Below are positions 26,842-35,554 of a stretch of 64,000 nucleotides of DNA, piece by piece (the first letter of the stretch is position 1; every line of letters begins with the position of its first letter). The stretch is from Streptomyces galbus (GTDB lineage Bacteria; Actinomycetota; Actinomycetes; Streptomycetales; Streptomycetaceae). Below the pieces are notes generated by a model. It was not told the origin of the DNA. It ran no database searches and saw only the letters and a list, made by a program, of their open reading frames with translations. The stretch is taken from positions 1 to 64,000 of the forward strand of contig NZ_SZPR01000043.1 of NCBI RefSeq assembly GCF_005280195.1. The letters run 5' to 3'. A program made the translations under genes and the position numbers.

Positions 26842-27524
26842 GCGAGGCGGCACCGCACCCGGAGACCACTACCGGCGACGAGGCTGCGTTCGATGCCTGG
26901 CTCGCCGCCGCCAACAGCGCCCTGCACGACACGGTTGAGGCCGCGATCGACCTCGACGCCGGCCGTGCCCAAATCTTCGCGACATCCGTCAGCGCAGAGA
27001 CCGTGCCGCTGGTGGAAGAGGACACAGAGCAGTGGACTCACCTGGAGGCTGTGCTGCGGGAAGCAGCTGACAGCATCGCCCACTGGGTCGCACTCACGGG
27101 TCCACATACTCTGTACCAGCAGCTCACCAAAGCCCTCTCCACCACACGAACCATGACGGTCGTCGGCCGCGCTCTGCTGCCCAATGACCTGAGTGGGCCT
27201 TGGGGACTTGCAGCGGACTTCCTCACCCAAAGCCATCTGGCGCTCACCCAGCTAAGAGGCGGGCTCGCACACCGCACCATCGAGCGGCACGAGGCCTTGG
27301 CACTGCACGCCCATGCCTACGGCAGCGTGGCCACCTTCCAGGCAGCGCTCCAGCACACCCTCGCCACCACACCTCCACGGTCCAAAGCCCACATGGTCAT
27401 GTCCCGTCTGCTGGCTACAACGGAGATGCTGCTCCTGCTTCTCCAGTGGAATCGCAACAGCATCGAGCACTTCTTCAATGACAGCGGCTCCACTGCCAAC
27501 GTCCCATCTGCCACCCATCGGTGA
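26838..27524 (+). CDS. Helical protein coupled to the ECF sigma factor
   Basis: 228 residues from GTG 26838, overlapping the sigma stop by 4 bases. All-helical (AFDAWLAAANSALHDTVEAA, HLEAVLREAADSIAHWVAL, MVMSRLLATTEMLLLLLQW) with no transmembrane segment of clear length. WNRNSIEHFF near the end fits R-x4-H, the HEPN pattern, but this alone is weak. It lacks the zinc-binding HxxxCxxC of many anti-sigma factors. A sigma-controlled effector or an unusual anti-sigma are both possible. Confidence 0.55.
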   Translation: MSEAAPHPETTTGDEAAFDAWLAAANSALHDTVEAAIDLDAGRAQIFATSVSAETVPLVEEDTEQWTHLEAVLREAADSIAHWVALTGPHTLYQQLTKALSTTRTMTVVGRALLPNDLSGPWGLAADFLTQSHLALTQLRGGLAHRTIERHEALALHAHAYGSVATFQAALQHTLATTPPRSKAHMVMSRLLATTEMLLLLLQWNRNSIEHFFNDSGSTANVPSATHR

Positions 27525-27829
27525 TCCATCCGTGTCGGAAACCGCTGTCTCCGGCTCGGGCGTGCGGCTTCCACGTCGTGTGTGCTCTGGTATCAGCCGT
27601 GCAGCGTCATCCGATCGGGTTGTGCGAGCTATGAAGAGGGGGGTCTGGTGATGTCTGCTCTTATGATGTGGGCAAGCCGGTGTGCGAAGCCCCGGTGGCT
27701 CCGCCCGTCGCTCCCGGCGTGACGGTGAGGAGCAGCAGAGGGTGTGGGGCGCCCGCTTCGCTACCGAACGATCATGTGCGCGAGTCCTTGCGACTGTCTG
27801 CTGGCCGGGCAGCGATGGGGGACGTCGGC
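27525..27829. other. Intergenic region, nothing recognised
   Basis: 305 bases between the sigma operon and the next gene. No strong hairpin or repeat. Confidence 0.35.
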
Positions 27830-28693
27830 ATGTCACATTCAGTACGGCGCTCTGCGGGGCGCCGCCGAAGGCTGTACACGGGTGAAGCCTCCGGGGCTGC
27901 GGCACTCGGAGTGAGCCGGAACGGCCATGGCATCGGGTTGGACGACTGCACCACGGTGCAGCGCCGCCTTCGATTCCTGCTTGCGTTGGGGGTCTTCAAC
28001 CAGGGTCTTTCCCAAGCGGGTGCCGGAGCTTGGGCGGTGGCTGGGATCACGTGCTACGACCTGATTCTGTCGCCGCGTTTCGATCACCTGGTGATCGTCT
28101 GCCGTACGCCCTATAACGCGGTCTGCTGGCTAGTCCCTGACGGAAGGCCAGTCAGTCGCATCCCTGGTCTCCGCGTCGGCGAACGGATCGGTGGGACGTA
28201 CCTGCTGCGTCATCTTGCTTGCGGGGCCAGCATGTCGGTGACGGCGCAGGCTAGTACGCGTCCGGACTCCTCTGATCTGTCCGGCCACCGGCGCAGTCGC
28301 CTGTGGTCCACCCACACGCCAGTGACAGATTCGGAGTGGGATGTGCTCGAGTCGCTGCCGCCGGCAACACCCACTGCGGAGACGCTGCTGGCTGGACTGC
28401 TGGTGCGTCTGTGTCTGCGGGACCCAGCTGGAAGGTGGGCGGTCGGACAGTTCTTCGAAGACGCGTTGGAGCGACCGCAGCGTGGCGTCCCTCGTCATGG
28501 GTTTCGTCGGCTATGGGGAGCAGGAGACCGATGGGAGTTGGAGTGGTGTTCCTACCCAATCCCGGAGGACTTGGTCCAGGCCCTCGTGGATCGCGTCGCG
28601 GGGATCCCGGGGGCAAGCGCGACTTCTGTCCGCGGGGGGTGGGACATCCGACTTGAGGACTCTGTGCTCGCGTTGCGCCCAATCGCCGGATAG
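27830..28693 (+). CDS. Hypothetical protein upstream of parAB
   Basis: 287 residues from ATG 27830, with GGGGA 7-8 bases before; ATG 27815 is in frame. Notable stretches are LGVSRNGHGIGLDDCTTVQR, LILSPRFDHLVIVCRTPYNA and VRGGWDIRLEDSVLALRPIA. Mixed alpha/beta, no known motif. It precedes parA on the same strand by 58 bases but with its own spacing, so linkage to partition is uncertain. Confidence 0.55.
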   Translation: MSHSVRRSAGRRRRLYTGEASGAAALGVSRNGHGIGLDDCTTVQRRLRFLLALGVFNQGLSQAGAGAWAVAGITCYDLILSPRFDHLVIVCRTPYNAVCWLVPDGRPVSRIPGLRVGERIGGTYLLRHLACGASMSVTAQASTRPDSSDLSGHRRSRLWSTHTPVTDSEWDVLESLPPATPTAETLLAGLLVRLCLRDPAGRWAVGQFFEDALERPQRGVPRHGFRRLWGAGDRWELEWCSYPIPEDLVQALVDRVAGIPGASATSVRGGWDIRLEDSVLALRPIAG

Positions 28694-28751
28694 GACCGTC
28701 CAAGTCGGCGGTGTTGCTTGCCAACCAACAGGTGGTGAGTAAGGTAACCGC

Positions 28752-29906
28752 ATGACCGCACCGTACAGCCCCGATGACCGGGAAAAGGTAGTAGCTAAGC
28801 TGCCTGCCGCGCTACGGCAGGAACTCAAGGTCCGCGCAGCCGAGTTGGGTGTGGACATCAAGGACGCCGTCACCGAGGGCGTCCAGGCCTGGCGGACGGA
28901 TGGCTCATCCCACGCACAGGTCGACACCTCAGGCGGCGCGTCGTTCTCCACCTACCTGCCCACCGGGCTGTACGGCCAGTTCAAGGACGTCTGCAAGGAC
29001 CGCGACATCGCGTTCAACCAGGGTCTTGCTCAGGCAATCCGTTTGTGGCTGAACAGCCACCCCTCACCTCGCCGCGTCCCCCGCACGACCGGCGCCCGCC
29101 GTCTGATCTTCGGCAACCAGAAAGGCGGTGTCGGTAAGACCGCGACGTCCGCCGGCGTCGCCGAAGCACTCGCCGAAGCCGGACAGCGTGTCCTGCTCAT
29201 CGACTTCGATCCCCAGTGCCACCTGACGAAGCAGCTCGGCTACCCGATGCTCGACATCGATGACCCGAGCCTGGCCAAGCACATGCTGGGCGAGGGCAAG
29301 GGCAAGCTGCGGGACCTGCTCGTGCCGATAGAGGAAGGAAGCTTCGGCGGCCGCTTGTTCCTGCTGCCCGGATGCAAGGACGCCTTCCTCCTGGACGCCA
29401 AGCTGGCCACCACGCGGCACGTGCGGATCAAGGAGATCGCTCTGGAGAAGGCCTTGGAACCGCTGGAGAAGGAGTTCGACTACATCGTCATCGACTGCCC
29501 GCCCAGCTTGGGCTACTCCATGGACACGGCCCTGTACTACGGCCGTACCCGCGATGGCGAGGAGCCCGACACCTCAGGAGTCGTGATCCCCGTTCTGGCC
29601 GAGGACTCCTCCGCTGACGCCTACGACATGCTCTTCGATCAGATCGAAGACCTGACCTCCGACCTCGAGATCGAAATCAGCAAGCTCGGATTCATCGTCA
29701 ACATGTACGACAGCCGCAAGGGCTACATCGCGACGTCTTCCCTCGACAGCTGGAAGGCGATCGGAGACCCACCCGTTCTCGGCGTCATCCCCGAACGCAA
29801 GGAACAACGGGAAGCAGCCCGCCTCAAGCAGCCCCTGCTGACCTCCGCGCCAGACTGCGAGCAGTCCGAAGTCATGCGCACGATCGCCCTGGCGGTGAAC
29901 GCATGA
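28752..29906 (+). CDS. parA: Plasmid partition ATPase ParA
   Basis: 384 residues from ATG 28752. The deviant Walker A QKGGVGKTATSAGVAEALAE begins at about residue 119, followed by VLLIDFDPQCHLTKQLGY (A') and YIVIDCPPSLGYSMD (Walker B). The first 110 residues form an N-terminal extension (LPAALRQELKVRAAELGV, YGQFKDVCKDRDIAFNQG) with two ribbon-helix-like segments. It would power segregation with ParB. The parB start overlaps its stop by 4 bases (ATGA). Confidence 0.93.
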   Translation: MTAPYSPDDREKVVAKLPAALRQELKVRAAELGVDIKDAVTEGVQAWRTDGSSHAQVDTSGGASFSTYLPTGLYGQFKDVCKDRDIAFNQGLAQAIRLWLNSHPSPRRVPRTTGARRLIFGNQKGGVGKTATSAGVAEALAEAGQRVLLIDFDPQCHLTKQLGYPMLDIDDPSLAKHMLGEGKGKLRDLLVPIEEGSFGGRLFLLPGCKDAFLLDAKLATTRHVRIKEIALEKALEPLEKEFDYIVIDCPPSLGYSMDTALYYGRTRDGEEPDTSGVVIPVLAEDSSADAYDMLFDQIEDLTSDLEIEISKLGFIVNMYDSRKGYIATSSLDSWKAIGDPPVLGVIPERKEQREAARLKQPLLTSAPDCEQSEVMRTIALAVNA

Positions 29907-31087
29907 AGGCCGCCGACCGTCTTGGCACCGGCTCCTCCTTCGGGAACGTGCCCCGTGGCCGCAGCCAACGAGGCCGGGCGAAAGCCATCACTCAGGGCGA
30001 CATCCCGGCATACGAACTCGTGCGCCTGCAGCTCACCGATGTCTCCCCCACACCACTCAACCCTCGCCGCAACTTTGGCACTCCTGAGGAACTGACCCGA
30101 TTCGGCGAAGAGCTCCGCGCTGCGCAGCTCGCCGCCTGCGTGGCCGTTTCCCGCGACGTCTACCTGAACCTGTGGCCTGACCACGCGCGCCATATCGGCG
30201 ACTCCAAGCACGTCCTCGTCAACGGAGAGCGCCGCTACCGCGGTGCCTGCCAGGTCGGTCTGGACGCGCTGGATTTCGTCGTGCGTGACGAACTGGCAGC
30301 CTCACGCGAGACGTTCATAAACCACCTCCTCAAGGAGAACCTGGACCGCGCTGACTTCGACATCATCGAGCGGGCCCGCGGTATCAGCGAGCTCGTTGCG
30401 GTGTGTGCAGAGGAGTCGGAGCGCGGAGCCCGTGCCCGCGCTGCGGAGCACTTGGGCAAGGACCGGTCCTGGATCACGCATCAGCTGTCGCTGCTGGAAC
30501 TGCCCGAGGCCATTCAGGCGATGCTCAGCTCGGGTGATCTCCCAGAACGGGATGGACGTCTCCTTGTCCGGCAGCTCAAGGAGAACCCCGAGCTCACAGA
30601 AGCGGACCTTCTGCAGTTCCTCAAGGACCAGAAGGCGGCACGCTCGGCCGAGAAGGAAGCCGAGCGCGCCTTGCTGGCTGCGGCCCGCAGCCAGACGCAG
30701 AATCCCGCTGAGCCTGGGGAAGCCGGTGCCGTTGATGCCTCCGGCGGCAGGCCAGCACCAGTAGACAGCAGCGACTCGACAGAACCGGCCTCCCCCGTGG
30801 CCGACAGGGCTAGCGGGACCGGCGACAGAACGCCTCGTACCACGACACGTGGCACGGCGGCCGTCGCCACACCTCAGTCGGCTAAGAGCACGGACCAGCA
30901 GTCGACCGTCCTGCCGGCACAGAACTCGGAAGGGGCGCCCACCCTCCAGTCCCGGCCCGCCGTGATCGAGGTCAGGGATATCGAGCAGGTCGCCGAAGCC
31001 CTGGCGGAGCATCTGTCCACGGAGGACCTGACGGCACTGACTGAACTCTTGTTGGAACGACTCTCCAGCACCAAGGTCCAGGCCTGA
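29903..31087 (+). CDS. parB: Partition protein ParB
   Basis: 394 residues from ATG 29903. The ParB/Srx core shows LTDVSPTPLNPRRNFGTPEE, then VNGERRYRGACQVGLDAL (GERR box), and INHLLKENLDRADFDIIERA. A helix-turn-helix follows: GKDRSWITHQLSLLELPEAI. A long Ser/Thr/Ala-rich linker (about residues 265-350) leads to a C-terminal dimerisation helix (ALAEHLSTEDLTALTELLLE). It should bind the palindromes that begin 31 bases after its stop. Confidence 0.92.
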   Translation: MKAADRLGTGSSFGNVPRGRSQRGRAKAITQGDIPAYELVRLQLTDVSPTPLNPRRNFGTPEELTRFGEELRAAQLAACVAVSRDVYLNLWPDHARHIGDSKHVLVNGERRYRGACQVGLDALDFVVRDELAASRETFINHLLKENLDRADFDIIERARGISELVAVCAEESERGARARAAEHLGKDRSWITHQLSLLELPEAIQAMLSSGDLPERDGRLLVRQLKENPELTEADLLQFLKDQKAARSAEKEAERALLAAARSQTQNPAEPGEAGAVDASGGRPAPVDSSDSTEPASPVADRASGTGDRTPRTTTRGTAAVATPQSAKSTDQQSTVLPAQNSEGAPTLQSRPAVIEVRDIEQVAEALAEHLSTEDLTALTELLLERLSSTKVQA

Positions 31088-31111
31088 GCCAGCCCAGCCG
31101 TATGTGCCAGG

Positions 31112-31143
31112 GGGCGGATGTTGTACGCGTACAACATCCGCCC
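31112..31143. promoter_or_regulatory. Candidate parS site 1 (within a 32-bp palindrome)
   Basis: ATGTTGTACGCGTACAACAT at 31118-31137 lies inside a perfect palindrome extending to GGGCGG/CCGCCC. It starts 25 bases after the parB stop and could also act as the parAB terminator. The same core recurs at three more places within 500 bases. Confidence 0.75.
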
Positions 31144-31398
31144 TCTGCCGTGTCACAGGCCCGGGCCGACAGCGAGGGAGGCACTGCCTTCCTATGGGCG
31201 TCTCGTACAGGGAGACGCCCAGGGCAGATGCGCTTCTCACTATGAGGCGGGCGTACCGCGGAATGAGTCGCTGCGGTGCTTGTGCCTTTGATCGGTCGCG
31301 ACCTGTGCCGTACGCGTGCTGCGGCTGCTCCCTGCGCGAGATGCCCGAGACGCATCATCGTGTGCTGGGTCGTGTCGCCTGCGGCGCCACTCGCAGTG

Positions 31399-31425
31399 CC
31401 GGTGCCGGTGCCGGTGCCGGTGCCG
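31399..31425. repeat. Hexanucleotide tandem repeat (GGTGCC)
   Basis: About 4.5 exact units of GGTGCC abut candidate parS site 2. Probably slippage-prone spacer DNA. Confidence 0.75.
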
Positions 31426-31426
31426 A

Positions 31427-31446
31427 ATGTTGTACGCGTACAACAT
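31427..31446. promoter_or_regulatory. Candidate parS site 2
   Basis: Exact copy of the 20-base core ATGTTGTACGCGTACAACAT, directly after a GGTGCC repeat tract. Confidence 0.75.
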
Positions 31447-31522
31447 GGCGGAAGTTGCCGTCGGCGGGCCGAACTACGACGGCATGGTTGAGGTGGATCG
31501 CTTCGAAGCGTCGTCGGAGCAG

Positions 31523-31540
31523 TGTTGTACGCGTACAACA
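31523..31540. promoter_or_regulatory. Candidate parS site 3
   Basis: The 18-base core TGTTGTACGCGTACAACA; the outer base pair differs from the other copies. Confidence 0.75.
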
Positions 31541-31568
31541 TCGCGGAACCCGCTCGCTGTGGCGCTGG

Positions 31569-31588
31569 ATGTTGTACGCGTACAACAT
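31569..31588. promoter_or_regulatory. Candidate parS site 4
   Basis: Fourth exact copy of the 20-base core, 28 bases after site 3. It differs from the chromosomal Streptomyces parS (GTTTCACGTGAAAC), as expected for a plasmid-specific ParB. Confidence 0.75.
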
Positions 31589-31632
31589 TCGGTGTCCGAA
31601 AAGCATGCCTATGAGCCGACAGCAGGTCGCCG

Positions 31633-31947
31633 TCAGGGCCTACAGAGCGCAAAAAAAGGGGCTGTGCCCGCCGCTGATCGCGGTGGGCACAGCCCCTCGT
31701 TTTCATGGTGGTGCGTGTCAGGCCGCCCAGCTCGCGGGTGCGCCTTCTCATCAGGGTTGGGGATGCCGACGGCGGCCACCAGGGCGGCCGGATGTCGCAT
31801 GGCGGTGATCGGGACCGCGCCGGGTTCGGTGCTGGGTGCCCAGACCATCCGCCAGGTGTCGTCCCACTCGCATCCGCAGCCGTGATCCGGGTGCTTGTGG
31901 CGACGGTTTCGGGCTGACCATTGACCACTGAAACGGCAATCAGGCAC
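31633..31947 (-). CDS. Hypothetical ORF, possibly a fragment
   Basis: 104 codons from GTG 31947. The middle looks genuine (HPDHGCGCEWDDTWRMVWAP, STEPGAVPITAMRHPAALVA). The last 25 codons run through the 31658-31696 hairpin, which argues that the natural stop has been lost. No family recognised. Confidence 0.4.
   Translation of the reverse strand: MPDCRFSGQWSARNRRHKHPDHGCGCEWDDTWRMVWAPSTEPGAVPITAMRHPAALVAAVGIPNPDEKAHPRAGRPDTHHHENEGLCPPRSAAGTAPFFALCRP
31658..31696. terminator. Bidirectional terminator-like hairpin
   Basis: Stem GGGGCTGTGCCC/GGGCACAGCCCC is preceded by seven A and followed by CGTTTT, so it has U-tract potential in both directions. It separates the parAB-parS block from leftward genes. 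Confidence 0.8.
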
Positions 31948-31995
31948 GGCCGTGGTGTTGGTCGGGAGTGACCGCAGGCGCTGGAGAGAGAAGAT

Positions 31996-32817
31996 TCAGG
32001 ACTCTGCGTGCTGTAGGAGCCTCCGGGCGATGCCGGTGATCAGCACCATGCGGAAGCGTGCCTCATCAGCGCTGGATCTGCCAGGGTGAGCGCCTTCGGG
32101 GTGCGAGATGTCCCAAGCCCCTTGCAGGAGGCGGCCCCAACTCTCCGGCACGACCTTCTTCTGATCGACCATCCAGTTGACGGCGGCGCCGCCCTTTTGG
32201 GTTCCCAAGTAGCCATGCTGATGGGCGACCCGGAGGATCAACTCTTCAAGCATGGGCCGGAGCGCGCCATTGCTCGCCTCGTAGTTGTGGTGGTTGAAGT
32301 TGTCGATCGCCTGCTTGTAGTGGTTGAGGGCGACGTCGTAGCCGGCGGTGTCGAGCTGGGCCTCCAGTGCAGTGATCTCCTGGGCCATCTCCGCGCCTGG
32401 GGCTTCGGTCGGGCGGATGTGATAGACGATGGGCCCCTGGTCGATCTCGATCCTGCCGAACAGGCCGTCAGGCTTCCGGATTGTCGGGTCTTCCCACTGC
32501 AGGTCGTAGCCGTCCGCGAGGAGTGCGTCCCTGAGTTGGAACAAGAGGCCTTCCGGGCCGTGCGTGTCAGGGTGTCGGAAGTCGCCGGTCAGCTCCTTGG
32601 CGAACGCCAGTAGCCCCCGGTGTGCGTCCTTGTCACCCTTCTGGGCTGCCTTCCGAGCGTTCATCAAGGTCAGCTGGACCAGCCTCTCCTTGGAGGAGTC
32701 CTCCGTGATGAATCGGTCCAGATCAGCGGCGAGGAGGCCGGTGATGATGGCGCTCTTTAGCCGCATGACAGCGATCTTGGTGAGGACAGCCAGGGTTGGG
32801 CTCGACAGGGTCTGCAT
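31996..32817 (-). CDS. Abortive-infection C-terminal (Abi_C) family protein
   Basis: 273 residues from ATG 32817 (GAGGA upstream). The last 85 residues (LEELILRVAHQHGYLGTQKG ... LLQGAWDISHPEGAHPGRSS, ADEARFRMVLITGIARRLLQ) match the pattern of the Abi_C domain found in abortive-infection proteins. The N-terminal half is helical with KPDGLFGRIEIDQGPIVYHI. Such proteins are thought to act in phage defence. It is next to mobile-element remnants, which fits an acquired cargo gene. Confidence 0.7.
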   Translation of the reverse strand: MQTLSSPTLAVLTKIAVMRLKSAIITGLLAADLDRFITEDSSKERLVQLTLMNARKAAQKGDKDAHRGLLAFAKELTGDFRHPDTHGPEGLLFQLRDALLADGYDLQWEDPTIRKPDGLFGRIEIDQGPIVYHIRPTEAPGAEMAQEITALEAQLDTAGYDVALNHYKQAIDNFNHHNYEASNGALRPMLEELILRVAHQHGYLGTQKGGAAVNWMVDQKKVVPESWGRLLQGAWDISHPEGAHPGRSSADEARFRMVLITGIARRLLQHAES

Positions 32818-32819
32818 GA

Positions 32820-33267
32820 ATGGACATCCTCGGTGAGTAAGGGGCTGTTCGTCGCGTCGTTTTGCGAGACGTCACCGCTGTGCGAATTGAGTTGCAAGGC
32901 CGTCGGCTCGAGGGAGCGGTGTCCAGCCTGGTGACGCCTCGGGCAGCCTCTAGGTCCGTCAGTAGCTTCGTGTTCTCAAGAGTGAGCCGCATGATCTCGG
33001 CGGCGGCGATGGCCAAGTGCTGGGTAAGCTCCCGGTTCCGCCGCTGTAGCTTCGCGTTTCGGGCGATGAGGGTGTCGCGCGGGTCGGCCGGCCCGGCTCC
33101 GTCGGGGTCGGCGCCGAGCGCTTGGTGTGGGCCCGTTGGACAAGGTCCGGAAAGTGGCGCCGGAAGGTGGTATTGCTCATTGAGAACCGGCGGGCGAGTG
33201 CGAGGACGCTGGGGCGGCGGCCGTTGTCGTCCGCTTGCCCCAGGGTTTGCAGTTGACCGTTGACCAC
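32820..33267 (-). pseudogene. Decayed tandem copy of the DUF6262-like gene
   Basis: The reading starts in one frame (RPSVLALARRFSMSNTTFRR HFP) and near 33100 shifts to another (IARNAKLQRRNRELTQHLAI, LTLENTKLLTDLEAARGVTR). Each segment is collinear with the intact neighbour 33272-33691 (SVLALASKFGMSNTTFRRHF, RNAKLKRHNRELTETLTLAA, ITLENQKLREELEAASGVAR). It has lost its first 25 or so residues and its proper end. It abuts the intact copy by 5 bases, so it is a degraded tandem duplicate. Confidence 0.75.
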
Positions 33268-33271
33268 TTCC

Positions 33272-33691
33272 TCAGCTGGTTGCCGGCCGCTTGGAGGGGA
33301 TGGGGGTCAGGCGAGCGACGCCCGAGGCGGCTTCAAGTTCTTCTCTCAGCTTCTGGTTCTCCAGGGTGATGCGCTGGATGTGGCAGGCGGCGAGTGTGAG
33401 GGTCTCGGTGAGCTCGCGGTTGTGACGCTTGAGCTTGGCGTTTCGGGCGACGAGCCTGTCGTAGCGGGTCGGTTCGCTTGGGGCTCCTGGCGTCGGCGGT
33501 GCTGACCGGAGGGCGGCGATCTCCTGCGCGATGTCGGGGAAGTGGCGGCGAAAGGTCGTGTTGCTCATGCCGAACTTGCTGGCCAGAGCCAGGACACTCG
33601 GCTGGGTGCCGTTGTCGCCCGCTCGCTGGCGGAGTTCTTCCAGGGCTGCCCGGACTCGGGATTCGGAGGGGGAGTCGACGCGGCGGGTCAT
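33272..33691 (-). CDS. DUF6262/TnpC-like accessory protein of an integrase cassette
   Basis: 139 residues from ATG 33691, with CCGGAGA upstream. It has a helix-turn-helix (SVLALASKFGMSNTTFRRHF) followed by a long coiled coil (LVARNAKLKRHNRELTETLT, LENQKLREELEAASGV). Such proteins follow tyrosine-recombinase genes in Tn554-like triplets. The ATG overlaps the stop of an integrase fragment (ATGA), preserving that arrangement. Confidence 0.65.
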   Translation of the reverse strand: MTRRVDSPSESRVRAALEELRQRAGDNGTQPSVLALASKFGMSNTTFRRHFPDIAQEIAALRSAPPTPGAPSEPTRYDRLVARNAKLKRHNRELTETLTLAACHIQRITLENQKLREELEAASGVARLTPIPSKRPATS

Positions 33692-33982
33692 GCGGTCTCC
33701 GGGGTGGTGGTGTTGCGGCTGAGGAACGTCGTGATCTCGGTCCGTCGTGACTCGAGGCGGTGCTGCATGAGGGGCGGCAGCGGCGGCCGTGCCGCCAGGC
33801 GCTGGTCGATGCGGTCGAGTTCTGACCGCCAGGCTTGGGTGTTGCTGCTGGTCAGAGCGACGTTCCGGCAGGCGAGGGGCTGGCATTCGCCGTGATCGGG
33901 CAGACCTTCGGAGCGGCCTCTGCGGGCTCGTTCGCAGAGTGCCTTGCTGTGGTCGTGGACGCAGGTGATGTAGGTGCCTCAC
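33688..33982 (-). pseudogene. C-terminal remnant of a tyrosine recombinase
   Basis: The leftward frame reads GTYITCVHDHSKALCERARR, then GECQPLACRNVALTSSNTQA and PPLPPLMQHRLESRRTEITT, ending ETA. This Cys/His-rich plus coiled tail resembles the C-terminus of Streptomyces integrases that precede DUF6262 genes. An in-frame TGA lies just upstream (33983-33985), and the catalytic part (R-H-R-Y) is absent. The element is therefore dead, and 5' sequence is lost. Confidence 0.6.
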
Positions 33983-34108
33983 AACCAAACCCGGGCTCGA
34001 AGTTGTCCTGCGTAGCCCAGACCGAGCCCCTGTGGACCGTCGAAGGCGCCCATAACAGAACCGAGGCCCGCACGGATCTCGCCGTACGAGCCTCGGATAG
34101 AGCGGCTC

Positions 34109-35554
34109 CTACTTCGCGGCGGCCGGTACCACCGTCGCCTTCCTCGGCCGTCCGACGCTGCGCCGTGCGATCAGGCCAAGCTCGGTGAACGTGGCGTCGC
34201 TGTCGAGCGCGTGGAGGTCGGGGTGCTTCGTGGCGATGTGCCGCAGGACGGTTTTGATCGCCATCTCGTAGTTCGAGCGGGTCGCACCCGATGCGCCAGC
34301 GCGCCAACACAGTGCACGGTCGTCGTAAGCGGTCTTGGCGAGCGTGCCCTCGAAGAAGACGTGCACGGAGTACTCCTCGATACCGGCCTTCTTGTCCTCG
34401 GGAATGGTTCGAAGGGCGTCGCGCTGCCAGGGAAGCTCGGCGAGGGCGTCGACCACCTTGCGCGGATCGACCCCGGCAATGCGGGCCGCTGCGATGACGT
34501 TCGCGATGACGTGCAGGCCGGCCGTCGCCGAGTGGAGGTATCGCTTACGGAACTCGGGGACGGTCAGGGTGTTCTTGGACAGCTCACGCCAGCCTGGGAT
34601 GCGCTCGAACGCGAGGTCGAGGAGCTCCACAACCTCGGCACCGACGGCGGTGAGGGCCTCGTTGCCGGTCAGCCCAGTGGCGGTCACTCGCTTGCGGATG
34701 ACCGCCGCGAGGTGCTTCTCGCGGTCCTTGGGTGTGCGGTCACGGACACCGACACCTGCGATGGCGGATGCGGCCGAGCGCACCCCGGCGGCCTTGTAGA
34801 GGCCGGCGAAGTTCGGGTCACGCCTCTTGTGGGCGGAGTCGGGGAGGTAGCCGACCCGGCCAGCGCACAGCCGCGCGTTCCTGATGACGTACTGGCCAAG
34901 GCGGTTGCTCGCGTTCTCCTTGTCCATGACGGCGATCAGCGATGGGTCGATGGGCTTGGTCGAGCCCATCTTCACGAACAGCGTCGCGAGGATGTCAGGA
35001 TCGCCCTCCAGGAGCAGCGTGATCTCCGTGGCGGACTGCTCCAAGTACCGGCGGACCACCAAGGCGTCGCCTTCCTCGGCGTCCTTCACAAGCTTCCATA
35101 CCCGATCGAGGGCGAACTCCCGGTGCTGTCCGTCGACGGACCAGACGACTGGCGCGCCCTCGCGAACGGTGATCCTGGCCAGGGACACCCCGGGCATGAC
35201 CTCCTGAATGATCTCGATCTCCACGAACTCCTCGTCCGGCTCCATGCCGACCACTAGCGTCCCCAGGTAGGGGCGCGAGGTGGTCCGGATGCCGTCAGCG
35301 ATCTTCTTGACCTGCTCCTCGTAGACGCCGCGCTGACCAGGGCGACCATCGTCATCGAGGTCGTAGTCCTCGCGCTTGAGTAGGTTGCCGAAGGTCCAGT
35401 TCTCGGCGAGCGACTTCGTCGGCTCGGACCACGCGATCTTCCGCAACTCACCGGCCTGGGACAGGAAGCCGATCCGCTCGAAGCGGATCGGCGGCTTCTC
35501 GCCCTTAAGAGCGGCACGCAGCCGCTTGCTGTCGGGCAAGGTGGTCGTGCTCAA
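34109..35554 (-). CDS. DndB-like DGQHR-domain protein (solitary)
   Basis: 481 residues from TTG 35554 (GAGG upstream). The hallmark VVWSVDGQHREFALDRVWK (D141-R145) marks the DGQHR/DndB family. It is preceded by RPYLGTLVVGMEPDEEF and followed by TLFVKMGSTKPIDPSLIAVM. DndB represses and modulates DNA phosphorothioation, but no dndA, C, D or E gene is in the window. It may be an orphan regulator or a homologue with another role in defence. An AT-rich stretch lies upstream (35684-35725). Confidence 0.75.
   Translation of the reverse strand: MSTTTLPDSKRLRAALKGEKPPIRFERIGFLSQAGELRKIAWSEPTKSLAENWTFGNLLKREDYDLDDDGRPGQRGVYEEQVKKIADGIRTTSRPYLGTLVVGMEPDEEFVEIEIIQEVMPGVSLARITVREGAPVVWSVDGQHREFALDRVWKLVKDAEEGDALVVRRYLEQSATEITLLLEGDPDILATLFVKMGSTKPIDPSLIAVMDKENASNRLGQYVIRNARLCAGRVGYLPDSAHKRRDPNFAGLYKAAGVRSAASAIAGVGVRDRTPKDREKHLAAVIRKRVTATGLTGNEALTAVGAEVVELLDLAFERIPGWRELSKNTLTVPEFRKRYLHSATAGLHVIANVIAAARIAGVDPRKVVDALAELPWQRDALRTIPEDKKAGIEEYSVHVFFEGTLAKTAYDDRALCWRAGASGATRSNYEMAIKTVLRHIATKHPDLHALDSDATFTELGLIARRSVGRPRKATVVPAAAK

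Noticed and set aside
31118..31588. Possible CRISPR array from four identical palindromes
   Set aside because: Spacing is irregular (309, 96 and 46 bases), units are perfect short palindromes, and no cas genes are present; parS explains them better.
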